NCBI RefSeq assembly: GCF_010233585.1 | Contig: NZ_CP045997.1 | Coordinates: 6,091,001-6,155,000, forward strand | Source: Spirosoma endbachense | GTDB lineage: Bacteria; Bacteroidota; Bacteroidia; Cytophagales; Spirosomataceae | Direction: 5' to 3' | DNA: 64,000 nucleotides | In this document: positions 1-9,525 of the stretch, piece by piece | How positions within the stretch are numbered: position 1 is the stretch's first letter | Layout of the letters: the number at the start of each line of letters is the position of its first letter | Notes under the pieces: model-generated | What the model was told of the DNA's origin: nothing | The model's database searches: none | Seen by the model: only the letters and a program-made list of their open reading frames with translations | Program-made: the position numbers and the translations under genes

Positions 1-189
1 CTGTCAAAATTTCCCGAAAGCTTCCGGAGCGAAGTGGCTAATTATTTTAACCTGCCCTTCGATTATGTGCTGAAACGTGCCAATCACCTTGGGCTTGTTT
101 CGGAACAGGTAATTGAAGAAGCCCGGAGCAATACGCAGCCGCTTCGCACAACAACGCTGCGCCGTCCGCAGAGTAGCCGGGCCGCGTAG
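1..189 (+). CDS. C-terminal end of an unidentified protein (5' end outside window)
   Basis: Frame 1 is open from the first base and ends at TAG (187-189), giving the last 62 residues of a protein. The tail contains a short segment (NYFNLPFDYVLKRANHLGLV) followed by a basic Ser/Arg/Thr-rich end. The segment resembles the C-terminal helical part of ImmA/IrrE-type metallopeptidases, but this is a weak impression from a short fragment and no catalytic motif is in view. A terminator-like hairpin lies 73 bp downstream. Confidence 0.5.
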   Translation: MSKFPESFRSEVANYFNLPFDYVLKRANHLGLVSEQVIEEARSNTQPLRTTTLRRPQSSRAA

Positions 190-261
190 GCTGTAAGAAG
201 CCCTATTTCCTGATTTTTTTTGGAATAGACGCTGGAAACTTCATAAACTTTATTTATAATC

Positions 262-300
262 AGCCGGTTAAGGATGCGAATGTACCTAGCCGGCTTTTTT
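262..300 (+). terminator. Rho-independent terminator
   Basis: A 9-bp stem (262-270 with 287-295, one G-T pair, core AGCCGG/CCGGCT) encloses a 16-nt loop and is followed by TTTTT at 296-300. It lies after the upstream partial gene. It also abuts the ATG at 301, so a start at 274 would put the hairpin inside the next coding region. This favours 301 as the start. Confidence 0.7.
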
Positions 301-894
301 ATGCGTATAATTACTCGGATACTATTTGGCTTGATTGTGCTTTTCGGGCTATTTATGATAGTAATGCACTTTAGGGCAAAGTCCCAGCATGAAGACGAAG
401 AAGCTTACCTGACCACATTACGAAAAAGCATCACGGTTTCCAGCGGTTCATTTCCGCCCAACGGTGATATGCCTGTCAATTGCAGTTGCCGTGGAAGCGG
501 GGTATCACCGGCGCTTGCGTGGGAAAGCAATCAGGCCGATGCGGAGGCTTACGTTGTTCTGGTAACTGACTACGACGTGCCAACCCCAACTTTTCCAATA
601 TTCAACCTTTCGCACTGGGTATTGTACAATTTACCCGCATCGGTCCGAAGCCTTCCGGAAGCCCTGACTACCGAGCAATTGCAGTTACTGGGTGGTAAAA
701 TTGGAAAAAGCTCGACTGGTAATCTGAAGTTTATCGCCCCTTGCCCACCAGCAGGACGCCATGCGTATGTATTTCGTGTGTATGCCCTCGATGAAGCGCT
801 ATCATTTACGGATGTGCCCAATAAACAACAGGTTATAGACGCCATGAAAGGCCACATTCTGGGTTATGGCGAATTAACAGGCTATTTTGAGTAA
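301..894 (+). CDS. YbhB/YbcL-type PEBP (Raf kinase inhibitor-like) protein, membrane anchored
   Basis: A 197-residue protein of the phosphatidylethanolamine-binding family, whose bacterial members bind small anionic ligands and have no settled role. The first 24 residues form one hydrophobic helix (uncleaved anchor or signal). The PEBP core follows: a GSGVSPALAW block, then VLVTDYDVP and FNLSHWVLYNLP, which hold the conserved Asp and His of the ligand pocket, and the late FRVYALD strand. An in-frame ATG at 274 exists, but it lies inside the terminator hairpin, so 301 is preferred. The gene stands alone and converges on the DUF2490 gene. Confident in the family, not in the role. Confidence 0.85.
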   Translation: MRIITRILFGLIVLFGLFMIVMHFRAKSQHEDEEAYLTTLRKSITVSSGSFPPNGDMPVNCSCRGSGVSPALAWESNQADAEAYVVLVTDYDVPTPTFPIFNLSHWVLYNLPASVRSLPEALTTEQLQLLGGKIGKSSTGNLKFIAPCPPAGRHAYVFRVYALDEALSFTDVPNKQQVIDAMKGHILGYGELTGYFE

Positions 895-915
895 AAACGG
901 GCCTGCATCCGGCCG

Positions 916-1650
916 CTACCTGAAATCAAGATCGTGGTAGAGAAATAGCCTTAATACATGCTTGTTCTGAAATTCATTCCCTTCTTCCTGCTGCTGAAAC
1001 ACGTTCATATAACCTGCCTGAAGCCGTAGCTGCTCCGAAAACGGGTAGACGATCCCTAGAAATAACCGGTTCTGATCGAAGTAATTATATACGATTTCCC
1101 CGCCAGCGTTAAACCATATTTCATTCTGGGCAAGTATAGACGGGACACCCGGCTTTGCTTCTTTACCCCATAGTGGCAACTGAGCGGATACCATTATCCG
1201 AAATCGGAAATTGAAGCCATAACCGGGGGCCAATTGCTCATTGACCAGATTCCGGCGAAACCGCTCCTCGATTCGTATCCAATGATTGGTTTCAAATCGC
1301 CCTAGTTTGCCTTCCCAGTTTACCTGCTGCCACGGACGGTGCTCTGGCCGAACATCGCCCTCTGGTTCAGTGGAGTAAAAACGGGCATAAGCGTATCCAG
1401 CCATGAGTCGCGCCTTATCGGATAAGTGATAAACTGCGCCGGGCCTGAAAATCTGCGTTGCCCAGCGTCCCAGAAAATCGGTGCGTCGCGCGTGCGTGTC
1501 GAACCAGATGCTCCACTTATCACTTAGCCGGGTTTGATTGTAATAGGCAAACCATACCTGGTTAGATGACGTGACATCTTTAAGTACCTGACCCCTGCTC
1601 TGGCTACTAATCAGTAACAGACTACAAAGCAGAATGTAGAGTTTCTTCAA
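916..1650 (-). CDS. DUF2490 family outer-membrane beta-barrel-like protein
   Basis: A 244-residue protein with a cleavable signal peptide (about residues 1-20) and alternating amphipathic strands rich in Trp, Tyr and Phe, ending in a short aromatic strand (LYHDLDFR). The pattern, with SNQVWFAYYNQTRLSDKWS near the start and RIEERFRRN in the middle, fits DUF2490, a Bacteroidota family thought to form small outer-membrane barrels. No ligand is known. It is divergent from the TonB receptor at 1939 across a 288-bp spacer and its 3' end faces the PEBP gene. Confidence 0.8.
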   Translation of the reverse strand: MKKLYILLCSLLLISSQSRGQVLKDVTSSNQVWFAYYNQTRLSDKWSIWFDTHARRTDFLGRWATQIFRPGAVYHLSDKARLMAGYAYARFYSTEPEGDVRPEHRPWQQVNWEGKLGRFETNHWIRIEERFRRNLVNEQLAPGYGFNFRFRIMVSAQLPLWGKEAKPGVPSILAQNEIWFNAGGEIVYNYFDQNRLFLGIVYPFSEQLRLQAGYMNVFQQQEEGNEFQNKHVLRLFLYHDLDFR

Positions 1651-1938
1651 GGGTTGTTGTTGCGACTAAACGGAGTTTTTAACTATAGAAAATCATTAGG
1701 TTAAGTATTTTTTCCAGGCGAATGTTTGGAAAAGAGAGGGAAGTGGTTGTTCCTTTGTAAAGTCTATAATATCAATAGATTATAAGTACTAATAGTCTAT
1801 CCAGTACCGGGAGTATAGGGAGAATACATAGACAACACTAAAATGAACTGGCACGAAAGCACGCGCAGCTATTGAGATTTCGTCAATTATGTACGTCTTA
1901 TATCGTGACACTAATCACATTTACCACAAAAAATCGGA
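1651..1938. other. Divergent spacer between the DUF2490 and TonB-receptor genes
   Basis: 288 bp, AT-rich, no ORF. It must hold promoters for both flanking genes, but I see no clean TAnnTTTG box on either strand. A short inverted repeat (TATAAT at 1765-1770 with ATTATA at 1779-1784) lies in the middle and could be an operator. Confidence 0.4.
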
Positions 1939-4506
1939 ATGAAACAAGTTTTAAAGTCAATGTTTCTGATAGGGGTTATTCTTTTACCCTTATTCGTATC
2001 AGCTCAAAATCCCCCCGTCATCAATTCCACTATTACTGGGAAAGTTATTGATGCCCGCACGAAAGAACTATTAATTGGTGCTACTGTAACCATTAAAGGA
2101 ACGACCAATGGAGGGCCAACCGATCAAAACGGTCAATTCAGGCTACTAACAGCTCAAAAGCTTCCCCTGGCAGTGGTTGTGTCCTTCCTGGGTTATCAGA
2201 CCAAAGAAGTTGTGGTATCTGATGACAACACAGAAATTCAACTCGAAGAGGGGGCCAATCAGTTAGCCGACGTAGTGATTACGTCCCGACGTCGTCAGGA
2301 GTCGGCACAGGACGTTCCTATTCCGATCTCGGTTGTCAGTGGTAACCGGGCCGAAGATGCTGGCGCTTTCAACGTGAACCGATTGAAAGAAATGGTGCCT
2401 ACCGTTCAGTTGTATGCCTCCAATGCGCGAAATACAACGCTTAATATTCGTGGCTTAGGCTCTACGTATGGCTTAACGAACGATGGTATTGATCCGGGCG
2501 TCGGATTTTATGTCGATGGCGTTTACTACGCTCGTCCAGCAGCTACAGCACTCGATTTCATCGATATTGAGCAGGTAGAGGTGTTACGAGGTCCTCAGGG
2601 AACGTTGTTTGGTAAAAACACAACAGCCGGAGCTTTTAACATTTCGACGCGTCCTGCTGGTTTTACCCCAAGCGGTAGCTTTGAATTAAGTTATGGCAAT
2701 TATGGGTATATCCAGGCTAAAGGCTCACTAACGGGGCCACTGAGTAAAAAGCTTGCCGCACGGGTATCGTTTACGGGTACGCAACGGAACGGCACATTTT
2801 TCAATGTACATACCCAGCTTCCAATCAACGACATTAATAATATTGGTGTGCGCGCGCAACTCTTATATACACCAAGCGAAAATGTAAGAATTACCATAAT
2901 CGGGGATGTTTCTGATCAAAAACCGAATGGTTATGGCTGGCCAGTAGCCGGTGTTGTTCCCACCAAGCGGGCTGCCTATCGTCAATTCAATGCTATCATT
3001 GCCGATTTAAATTACAAACTCCCGTATTCAAGCGCTTTTGAACGGATTGTTGACCTGGATACACCATCAAAAGCAGATAATCAGCTTGGTGGCGTATCAG
3101 TGAACGCCGACATTAAAATAGGGGGTGGTACCCTAACCTCTACAACCGCCTGGCGTCACTGGCAATGGACCCCGTTGAATGACCGCGACTACATCGGTTT
3201 ACCCGTCTTTACGATTTCGGCGGGTAATTCGGTTCATGACCAGTGGTCGCAGGAAATACGGTATGCGGGTAAAGTTTCATCCCGGTTGAGCGGTGTTGTT
3301 GGCTTATTCGGCCTTTGGCAGGATTTGAAATCTGACCCCGTACAGACCGAAGAAGCCGGTTCTGCCCAATGGCGCTTTGCCCAAAGCTCGACAAGTGCCC
3401 TCTGGAAAACGCCGGGCCTGTTCGATAACTTCGGTATTCGGACAACCAATAGAATCAAGAGCACGGGTTTGGCGGCATTTGGACAACTTGACTGGGCCTT
3501 AACAGATAAAATCCACGTTTTACCAGGTATCCGGTATAATTACGACAAGAAGGTAGCCAACTATAAACGAGAAACCTACGGAGGTCTGCAAACGACCGAT
3601 GCGGCTTTGATCGCCTTAAAGAACGGAGTTTATACCAATCAGGCGTTCGATACGGACGTATCAGAGGATAATTTCTCCGGACAGGTTACGCTGCAATATA
3701 GAGCAGGAAGTGCGATCAATGCCTTTGCAACCTATGCTATAAGCTACAAACCCGTCGGGATTAATATTGGCGGATTGCCAACGGCCAATGGGCAGACATT
3801 ACTTGACCTGGCCAGGGTGAAGCCCGAGCATGTAAACCACGTCGAATTTGGCCTAAAAACAAAACCATCGCCTAACTCGATCCTGAATCTGGTCTTCTAT
3901 AATACAGAGATTAAAGATTATCAGACACAGGTACAAACGCCTGAACCGGGCGTAAACAGAGGTTATCTGGCCAATGCCGAGAAAGTGCGTGTAATGGGTG
4001 TTGAGGTGGATGGAAATATACGGATAGCCAATCGGTTAACCCTGAACGCGGCCTTTGCTTATACAGATGGCAAGTATGTGACATTCAAGAATGCGCCAGT
4101 GCCGCTCGAAGAAACTGGCGGTGAGCAGGCTTTCAAAGACATTTCGGGTGGGGTGTTACCCGGTATCTCAAAATGGTCAGGTTCGGTAGGTGGCGAGGTA
4201 ACTGCTAAAGGAAAGCTCATCAGTTTAAAAGGAAATTACTTTGTTGGCTTAGATGCTTTTTATCGCTCCTCCTTTTCGTCGAGTCCATCACCGTCTCAAT
4301 ATTTAAATATTGACGATTACACCCTGGCAAATGGAAGGCTTGGTTTTAGAGCTTCCACCGGAATTTCGATTTTTGTCTGGAGTAGAAACCTGTTCAATAC
4401 CAATTACTTTGAGCAATTATTGGCGGCTCCCGGAAGCGCAGGCCATTATGCCGGCATTGTAGGCGATCCGCGTACCTATGGCGTTACCTTACGATACACG
4501 TTCTAA
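1939..4506 (+). CDS. TonB-dependent outer-membrane receptor with carboxypeptidase-regulatory-like N-domain
   Basis: An 855-residue receptor for energised uptake across the outer membrane. A signal peptide (residues 1-22, ending SAQ) is followed by a CarboxypepD_reg-like domain (about 32-110: GKVIDARTKELLIGATVTIKGT). The plug comes next (QDVPIPISVVSG, then LNIRGLGS and EVLRGPQGTLFGKNTTAGAFN), then a 22-strand barrel ending in TLRYTF with a terminal aromatic residue. The QDVPxxISVV plug signature is common in receptors for small substrates such as iron chelates, but the substrate cannot be read from sequence. No SusD partner follows, so a SusCD glycan system is unlikely. A carbonic-anhydrase gene follows at 120 bp. 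Confidence 0.93.
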   Translation: MKQVLKSMFLIGVILLPLFVSAQNPPVINSTITGKVIDARTKELLIGATVTIKGTTNGGPTDQNGQFRLLTAQKLPLAVVVSFLGYQTKEVVVSDDNTEIQLEEGANQLADVVITSRRRQESAQDVPIPISVVSGNRAEDAGAFNVNRLKEMVPTVQLYASNARNTTLNIRGLGSTYGLTNDGIDPGVGFYVDGVYYARPAATALDFIDIEQVEVLRGPQGTLFGKNTTAGAFNISTRPAGFTPSGSFELSYGNYGYIQAKGSLTGPLSKKLAARVSFTGTQRNGTFFNVHTQLPINDINNIGVRAQLLYTPSENVRITIIGDVSDQKPNGYGWPVAGVVPTKRAAYRQFNAIIADLNYKLPYSSAFERIVDLDTPSKADNQLGGVSVNADIKIGGGTLTSTTAWRHWQWTPLNDRDYIGLPVFTISAGNSVHDQWSQEIRYAGKVSSRLSGVVGLFGLWQDLKSDPVQTEEAGSAQWRFAQSSTSALWKTPGLFDNFGIRTTNRIKSTGLAAFGQLDWALTDKIHVLPGIRYNYDKKVANYKRETYGGLQTTDAALIALKNGVYTNQAFDTDVSEDNFSGQVTLQYRAGSAINAFATYAISYKPVGINIGGLPTANGQTLLDLARVKPEHVNHVEFGLKTKPSPNSILNLVFYNTEIKDYQTQVQTPEPGVNRGYLANAEKVRVMGVEVDGNIRIANRLTLNAAFAYTDGKYVTFKNAPVPLEETGGEQAFKDISGGVLPGISKWSGSVGGEVTAKGKLISLKGNYFVGLDAFYRSSFSSSPSPSQYLNIDDYTLANGRLGFRASTGISIFVWSRNLFNTNYFEQLLAAPGSAGHYAGIVGDPRTYGVTLRYTF

Positions 4507-4626
4507 CGGATTGAGCAAACAGCCTGATCACTCGATACACGTAAAACCTGGTGCTCTGGCTTGTTGGGATGACTTGCCACCTGGAAGAGTTTTCTGAATA
4601 CCCAACCATATAAACAATCAATTGTT

Positions 4627-5229
4627 ATGGAAACCCAAGTCCGGAGCCAGGTATTACACGAGGTATTGACTGCCAATGAAGCCTATGTTGAATCGTTCGG
4701 TGATAAAGGGAGTTTACCGTTGCCACCGGGCCGACATTTTGCCATTCTGACCTGCATGGATGCCCGCCTGGACCCGGCCAAATATGCGGGTCTGGCCGAA
4801 GGCGACGCTCACGTTATTCGAAATGCCGGTGGCCGGGCTAGTGATGATGCGATCCGGTCGCTCATTATTTCGCACAAATTACTTGGCACAACGGAGTGGT
4901 TTGTCATTCATCATACCGACTGTGGCATGGAGCTTTTTACCGACGACATCATCCGTGGTTTGTTGAAAAAAAGCCTGAAAACCGCAACGATCGACGCCAG
5001 CGGATGGCGGAATGTAACAGAAGAAGGTGGCTCCGACGAAGCCAAATTCGTTTCGTTCCTGACCATTAGTAATCTGGCAGACAGCGTAACGGAAGACGTT
5101 GAACGCATTAAAAGCCACCCACTGGTTCCTGCTGACATTGCCGTTTATGGTTACATTTACGACGTTAGGACCGGCAGGTTGATTGATGTACCCGAAGCTA
5201 CACTAGCAGGGGCCATTGCTGAGAGTTAG
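4627..5229 (+). CDS. Beta-class carbonic anhydrase
   Basis: A 200-residue enzyme expected to interconvert CO2 and bicarbonate in the cytoplasm. The zinc site reads C43-x-D45-x-R47 (TCMDARL) and H96-x-x-C99 (HHTDCGM), the Cys-His-Cys ligand set of beta carbonic anhydrases with the Asp/Arg dyad; a VIRNAGGR block lies between. It is of the short type, related to YtiB/Rv1284-like proteins. The ATG at 4627 precedes a normal N-terminal helix. A strong terminator hairpin begins 27 bp after the stop. Confidence 0.92.
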   Translation: METQVRSQVLHEVLTANEAYVESFGDKGSLPLPPGRHFAILTCMDARLDPAKYAGLAEGDAHVIRNAGGRASDDAIRSLIISHKLLGTTEWFVIHHTDCGMELFTDDIIRGLLKKSLKTATIDASGWRNVTEEGGSDEAKFVSFLTISNLADSVTEDVERIKSHPLVPADIAVYGYIYDVRTGRLIDVPEATLAGAIAES

Positions 5230-5256
5230 TGCGCTAATTCATTGACTTGATTTTAG

Positions 5257-5296
5257 AAAGCTGACCACGTTAAATTTATTTAACGTGGTCAGCTTT
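5257..5296 (+). terminator. Strong hairpin terminator after the carbonic-anhydrase gene
   Basis: A perfect 18-bp inverted repeat (5257-5274 with 5279-5296) has a 4-nt TTTA loop. The 3' arm ends in a T run (5293-5297). Because the arm begins AAA and ends TTT, it could act in either direction. A -7-like promoter box for the next gene begins 3 bp beyond it. Confidence 0.9.
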
Positions 5297-5298
5297 TG

Positions 5299-5306
5299 TA
5301 TTTTTG
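5299..5306 (+). promoter_or_regulatory. Candidate Bacteroidota -7 box for the second TonB receptor
   Basis: TATTTTTG matches the TAnnTTTG consensus. The expected start site is near 5312, giving a leader of about 45 nt before the ATG at 5358. The region where a -33 box should lie is the 3' arm of the terminator hairpin, and no TTTG is evident there. Confidence 0.45.
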
Positions 5307-5357
5307 TGTCATTTGTATCCAACTTTTATAAAAAATTACACTTTTAATAACTCAGCT

Positions 5358-8216
5358 ATGAAGAAACTTCTTTTACTAATGATGTTTCTGCTGTTCGGCC
5401 TGATCGGTGTCCGGGCACAGACAAATATCGAGGGCCGGGTTACTGACGAAAAAGATCAGCCGCTGGCGGGTGTGACCATTATTATTCGGGGAACGAATAC
5501 GGGTACGGTCACGCAGCCAGACGGGCACTTTATATTACCAACCACAGAATCATTACCGCTGACCATTAGTATTTCGTTTATCGGTTATGGCCGTCAGGAT
5601 GTGGCCGTAAGAGGAAATAACTTTCGCAGTATTTCTGTGACGCTCACCGAAGAAGCGATCACTGCCGATGAGGTGATCATATCGGCTAGCCGTGTTCCTG
5701 AAGATATCCGAAAAGCAGCCGTAACAGTCGAGAAACTCGGTGCCCGACAGTTTCAGCAGTCGCCGGCAGCCAGTCCGTTTGATGCGTTGCAAAACGTGAA
5801 AGGAGTCGATTTGCTGACACAAAGCCTGACGTTTAAATCAGTTAATCTGCGGGGATTTGGGGCTAACAACAACAATCGCTTTCTGCAACTGACCGATGGC
5901 ATGGACAACCGCTCACCGGGCTTAGGGTTTGGCTTTGGCAACGTAGCCGGTATTTCTGATCTGGATGTTGAGAGCATTGAACTTATTCCGGGGGCGTCAT
6001 CAGCTCTGTATGGGCCTGACGCATTGCAGGGTTTAATGCTGACATCCAGCAAGAATCCGTTTACGTATCAGGGCCTGAGCGCTCAGGTAAAAGTAGGCGT
6101 CAATAATGTCGGGAAGTCGGGGTTTGGGCCAAAAGGGTATGGTGATTTCGCCATTCGATACGCCCAACAGCTCGGGACACGCTTTGCGTTTAAAGTGAAT
6201 TTCCAGCGATTAAGTGGTACCGATTTCATTGCCGACGACTACAGCGACCGCTCGACTCGTGCGCGGGAGAATTTTTTTGCAACGGATGCTACTCGGGGAA
6301 ACATTGCCACCGGAATCGGTTTTGTGCCAAACAACGACTCCAATACGAACCTTCAGTACGATGGCGTGAATGTCTATGGTGACGACATCAATGCGGGAGG
6401 TGCCTACACGTTTCCCGCCAATTATGGCAATTCATCCCTGCGGAATACGCTGGTAACCCGCACTGGCTATACCGAACTGGCCGTATTGGGTAACAATGGT
6501 AAGGTATTTAATAATCGCGCTAACGTATCCCTGCATTACAAACTGTCGGGTACTATTGAGGCCTCACTGGGTTGGTATTACGGCAATGGCAATTTTATTC
6601 GCACGGCCGGTTTCCGGGAGTATTTTCCGGACTATCAGCGGCATCAGTTCAAGGCTGAAATTCGGGGTGAGAATTTCTTTCTACGGGCGTATACCACCCA
6701 GCAGCAAGCTGAAGGCTGGAACATTGGTCAGACCGCCGTTGCTATTAATAATGCCTGGAAACCACTGACACAGTGGGCTACTGAGTTTGGGCAGGTATAC
6801 GTAGAAAATAAAGTGAGTGCCGGACTGGCCCGGAATGAGGCCGATCGTGGACGTTATTTGCCCGGTTCTGCGAGCTTTAATCTCGTGCGGGATCTGTTTG
6901 CCAATACCTTCAACACCGATACCGTTCCTGGCTATAAAGGCGCGAAAGGAACACGCTTTCGCGATAATTCAGCCCTTTGGCACTACGAAGGTATGTACAA
7001 CTTCACGAATCTGTTCGAAGTGGCTGAGGTGATTGCGGGGGGCAGCATCCGGCATTATGCCCTGAACACTGGCGGAACTGCCATTACGCTGAAAGCGGAT
7101 GGTTCAGAGTACACCATCAACGAATACGGTGCCTATTTACAGGTTGCCAAAGAAGTAAAGCTTGGCTCCTCGCTAACGATAAAGCCAACAGTGGCCATTC
7201 GTTACGATAAGAATCAGTATTTCAGTGGTGGTTTTACGCCCAGAGCATCGGCGGTGATAAGCGCTGGGGTTCATAATTTCCGGGCTTCGTGGCAATCGGC
7301 TTTCCGGAATCCATCGCCGGGGCAGTTGTTTTCCGTTCCGGCGGCTGGCAAAGGGGGCGAAGTGGGTGGGGCACGTCTGGCGGCTGAGTCAGCCGGATTA
7401 TTTTCCAATCCGGCTTATCTGGATAGCGACGTTAAAGATTTTGCGGCAGGGCGCATTACAGAAGCTCAACTGCGTAGTCGGGCCTATAATCCGGCTAATT
7501 TTACGACCGAAAAAATCAAAACCTGGGAAATAGGTTACAAAGCCCTGATTCAGAATAAACTGTACATAGACGCCTTCTATTTTTACAGCAAATACACCGA
7601 TTTCATTGCCGCTCAGAGCTTTTATCAGCCAACCAATGGCCAGATTGCTGATTTTGCAACGAATACCTACCGGACACTACAAATCAATTTCAACAACTTT
7701 AACGAGATTTTCGTAAATGGCGCCGGGTTGGGTCTGGAGTACGGACTAGGTCGGGGATTTACGCTCAGTGGTAATTACACCTATCAGGTTGGCACCGTAA
7801 CGCTTCGCGATGCACAGGGCAACATCATTAAAGACAATGCGGGTCTTGATATCGTAAAGCGGAAAATGAGTAACCCTGAAGTGGCGCAGAAAGGCCGGAA
7901 CTTCTTTATTTCGCCCGAAAATCGCTATAACATCAGCCTGAACAATGCACGCCTGACTGATCGGATCGGAGCCACGCTTACCTATCGCTGGACAGATCAA
8001 ATGTGGGTTGAACAGGGAACTACAGCGGGCGACGTCTGGCTTCCATCGTGGAGCAGTGTCGATGCGCAGGTATCGTATAAAGTGCCGGACTATAAATCAA
8101 CGGTTAAACTCGGTGGTACCAACATTTTCAATAAATACTACGCTCAGGGCTATGGCCTTGCCCGGATCGGCGGGTTGTATTACGTGAGCGTTACGTTTGA
8201 TGAGTTGTTTCGCTAG
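5358..8216 (+). CDS. TonB-dependent receptor with carboxypeptidase-regulatory-like N-domain
   Basis: A 952-residue outer-membrane receptor. The open frame extends to 5304, but ATG 5358 starts a classic signal peptide (MKKLLLLMMFLLFG to VRAQ). A CarboxypepD_reg-like domain follows (about 25-105, VTDEKDQPLAGVTIIIRGT), then a plug (LRGFGANNNNRFLQLTDGMD, then IELIPGASSALYGPDALQG) and a large barrel ending YVSVTFDELFR. The plug says SSALYGPDALQGLM rather than the usual GPxxxLYGxxAxGGVI. The LLM flavin monooxygenase gene starts 51 bp downstream, so the pair may import and oxidise an organosulfur or similar compound. That substrate is inference from the neighbour. Confidence 0.93.
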   Translation: MKKLLLLMMFLLFGLIGVRAQTNIEGRVTDEKDQPLAGVTIIIRGTNTGTVTQPDGHFILPTTESLPLTISISFIGYGRQDVAVRGNNFRSISVTLTEEAITADEVIISASRVPEDIRKAAVTVEKLGARQFQQSPAASPFDALQNVKGVDLLTQSLTFKSVNLRGFGANNNNRFLQLTDGMDNRSPGLGFGFGNVAGISDLDVESIELIPGASSALYGPDALQGLMLTSSKNPFTYQGLSAQVKVGVNNVGKSGFGPKGYGDFAIRYAQQLGTRFAFKVNFQRLSGTDFIADDYSDRSTRARENFFATDATRGNIATGIGFVPNNDSNTNLQYDGVNVYGDDINAGGAYTFPANYGNSSLRNTLVTRTGYTELAVLGNNGKVFNNRANVSLHYKLSGTIEASLGWYYGNGNFIRTAGFREYFPDYQRHQFKAEIRGENFFLRAYTTQQQAEGWNIGQTAVAINNAWKPLTQWATEFGQVYVENKVSAGLARNEADRGRYLPGSASFNLVRDLFANTFNTDTVPGYKGAKGTRFRDNSALWHYEGMYNFTNLFEVAEVIAGGSIRHYALNTGGTAITLKADGSEYTINEYGAYLQVAKEVKLGSSLTIKPTVAIRYDKNQYFSGGFTPRASAVISAGVHNFRASWQSAFRNPSPGQLFSVPAAGKGGEVGGARLAAESAGLFSNPAYLDSDVKDFAAGRITEAQLRSRAYNPANFTTEKIKTWEIGYKALIQNKLYIDAFYFYSKYTDFIAAQSFYQPTNGQIADFATNTYRTLQINFNNFNEIFVNGAGLGLEYGLGRGFTLSGNYTYQVGTVTLRDAQGNIIKDNAGLDIVKRKMSNPEVAQKGRNFFISPENRYNISLNNARLTDRIGATLTYRWTDQMWVEQGTTAGDVWLPSWSSVDAQVSYKVPDYKSTVKLGGTNIFNKYYAQGYGLARIGGLYYVSVTFDELFR

Positions 8217-8267
8217 TGACGAGCTGGTTCGTAAGGGGTCGGTAAGAACCGATTATGAATTAATTGT

Positions 8268-9437
8268 ATGATTGATACTATAAAATCTGTCGCCGTTCGC
8301 ACTGCCGATCGCGTGGCTGAAATTGCCTGGTTCTGTGATCTTTGCGGAGGAGATACTGAATTCCTGGGCCAACTCGACCCGGACCGTCGCAGTAGTTTTG
8401 AGCACTGTCGCGACATCTTGCTTACCGCCGAAAAACAGGGCTTCAAGAATATTTTGCTACCAACCTCCTACGTCGTTGGGCAGGAGCCGATTGCGTTTGC
8501 ATCGGCAGTGGCTCACCTGACGCAGGATATCAGTTTACTGGTCGCCATTCGTACCGGAGAGTTCCATCCACCCATGCTGGCAAGGGCCATCAGTACACTC
8601 GACCATCTGCTCGAAGGGCGGCTGACAATCAATATTATTAATTCTGACCTTCCCGGTTATAAAGAGGATGGGGCGCTTCGTTACCAGCGATGTTCTGAAA
8701 CCATTGAGATTTTGCGCCAGGGCTGGACTCAAAATCAAATTATTCACAATGGACCAGTGTATGGGCAATTTACTATGGCTACCGATCCTGTTAAGCCTTA
8801 TCAGCAAAAGGGTGGGCCGCTATTGTATTTTGGTGGTATTGCCGATGGGGCTCGTGAAGTTTGTGCGCAATACTGTGATGTATTTTTGATGTGGCCCGAG
8901 AAAGAGGAAAGCCTGTATGCTACCATGCAGGATGTGTCGGCTCGGGCGGCTCGCCACGGCCGGACGATTGATTTTGGCCTGAGGATTCACGTCGTTGTGC
9001 GCGAAACGGAAGCCGAAGCCCGTGCGTACACCCGACGATTAATGAGCAAATTCAATGCACAACAGGCAGAAGCGCTGAAACAACGGACCCAGGACGGTAA
9101 ATCTCTGGGCGTCTTGCGGCAGGATGAGATGCGACAGGGAGCCGATGAGGAGGGTTTTGTGGAGCCAATTCTGTGGACGGGCATAGGTCGGGCGCGATCG
9201 GGGGCAGGTGGCGCATTGGTCGGAACACCAGAGCAGATTCTGGCCCAGCTCAACCGCTACATGGACATGGGTATCCGGTCGTTTATTTTCTCGGGTTACC
9301 CACTTATTGAGGAGTGCGGGTATTTTGGGAAATTGGTTTTGCCGCATCTGCCAACTGTACGATTGGCCGATGTTCAGGGCCGTCGACCGACACACGTACC
9401 CGAAACACCGCTGACGTTTGGTGCATTGAGTTATTAG
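8268..9437 (+). CDS. LLM-class flavin-dependent monooxygenase, SsuD-like
   Basis: A 389-residue member of the bacterial luciferase-like TIM-barrel family, close in length and layout to FMNH2-dependent alkanesulfonate monooxygenase SsuD (about 380 residues), which splits sulfonates to sulfite and aldehyde. Family features: VAIRTGEFHPPMLARAISTL, LDHLLEGRLTINIINSD, a YFGGIADGAREV strand-loop and the late GTPEQILAQLNRYMDMGI block. The N-terminus WFCDLCGGDTEFLG is extended compared with typical SsuD. No SsuE reductase or ABC transporter is nearby; the partner is the preceding TonB receptor. The family is clear; the substrate is not proven. Confidence 0.85.
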   Translation: MIDTIKSVAVRTADRVAEIAWFCDLCGGDTEFLGQLDPDRRSSFEHCRDILLTAEKQGFKNILLPTSYVVGQEPIAFASAVAHLTQDISLLVAIRTGEFHPPMLARAISTLDHLLEGRLTINIINSDLPGYKEDGALRYQRCSETIEILRQGWTQNQIIHNGPVYGQFTMATDPVKPYQQKGGPLLYFGGIADGAREVCAQYCDVFLMWPEKEESLYATMQDVSARAARHGRTIDFGLRIHVVVRETEAEARAYTRRLMSKFNAQQAEALKQRTQDGKSLGVLRQDEMRQGADEEGFVEPILWTGIGRARSGAGGALVGTPEQILAQLNRYMDMGIRSFIFSGYPLIEECGYFGKLVLPHLPTVRLADVQGRRPTHVPETPLTFGALSY

Positions 9438-9525
9438 CCGCGAAAGACCTGGGGCCAGTCTGGTGAAGGGTGAGTAGGTTTGCCCGAATCCGGCCTTCCT
9501 TGATGACCTCATCTACCGATTTATT

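Noticed and set aside
1939..4506. SusC of a glycan-uptake (SusCD) locus
   Set aside because: No SusD-like lipoprotein or glycoside hydrolase follows either TonB receptor.
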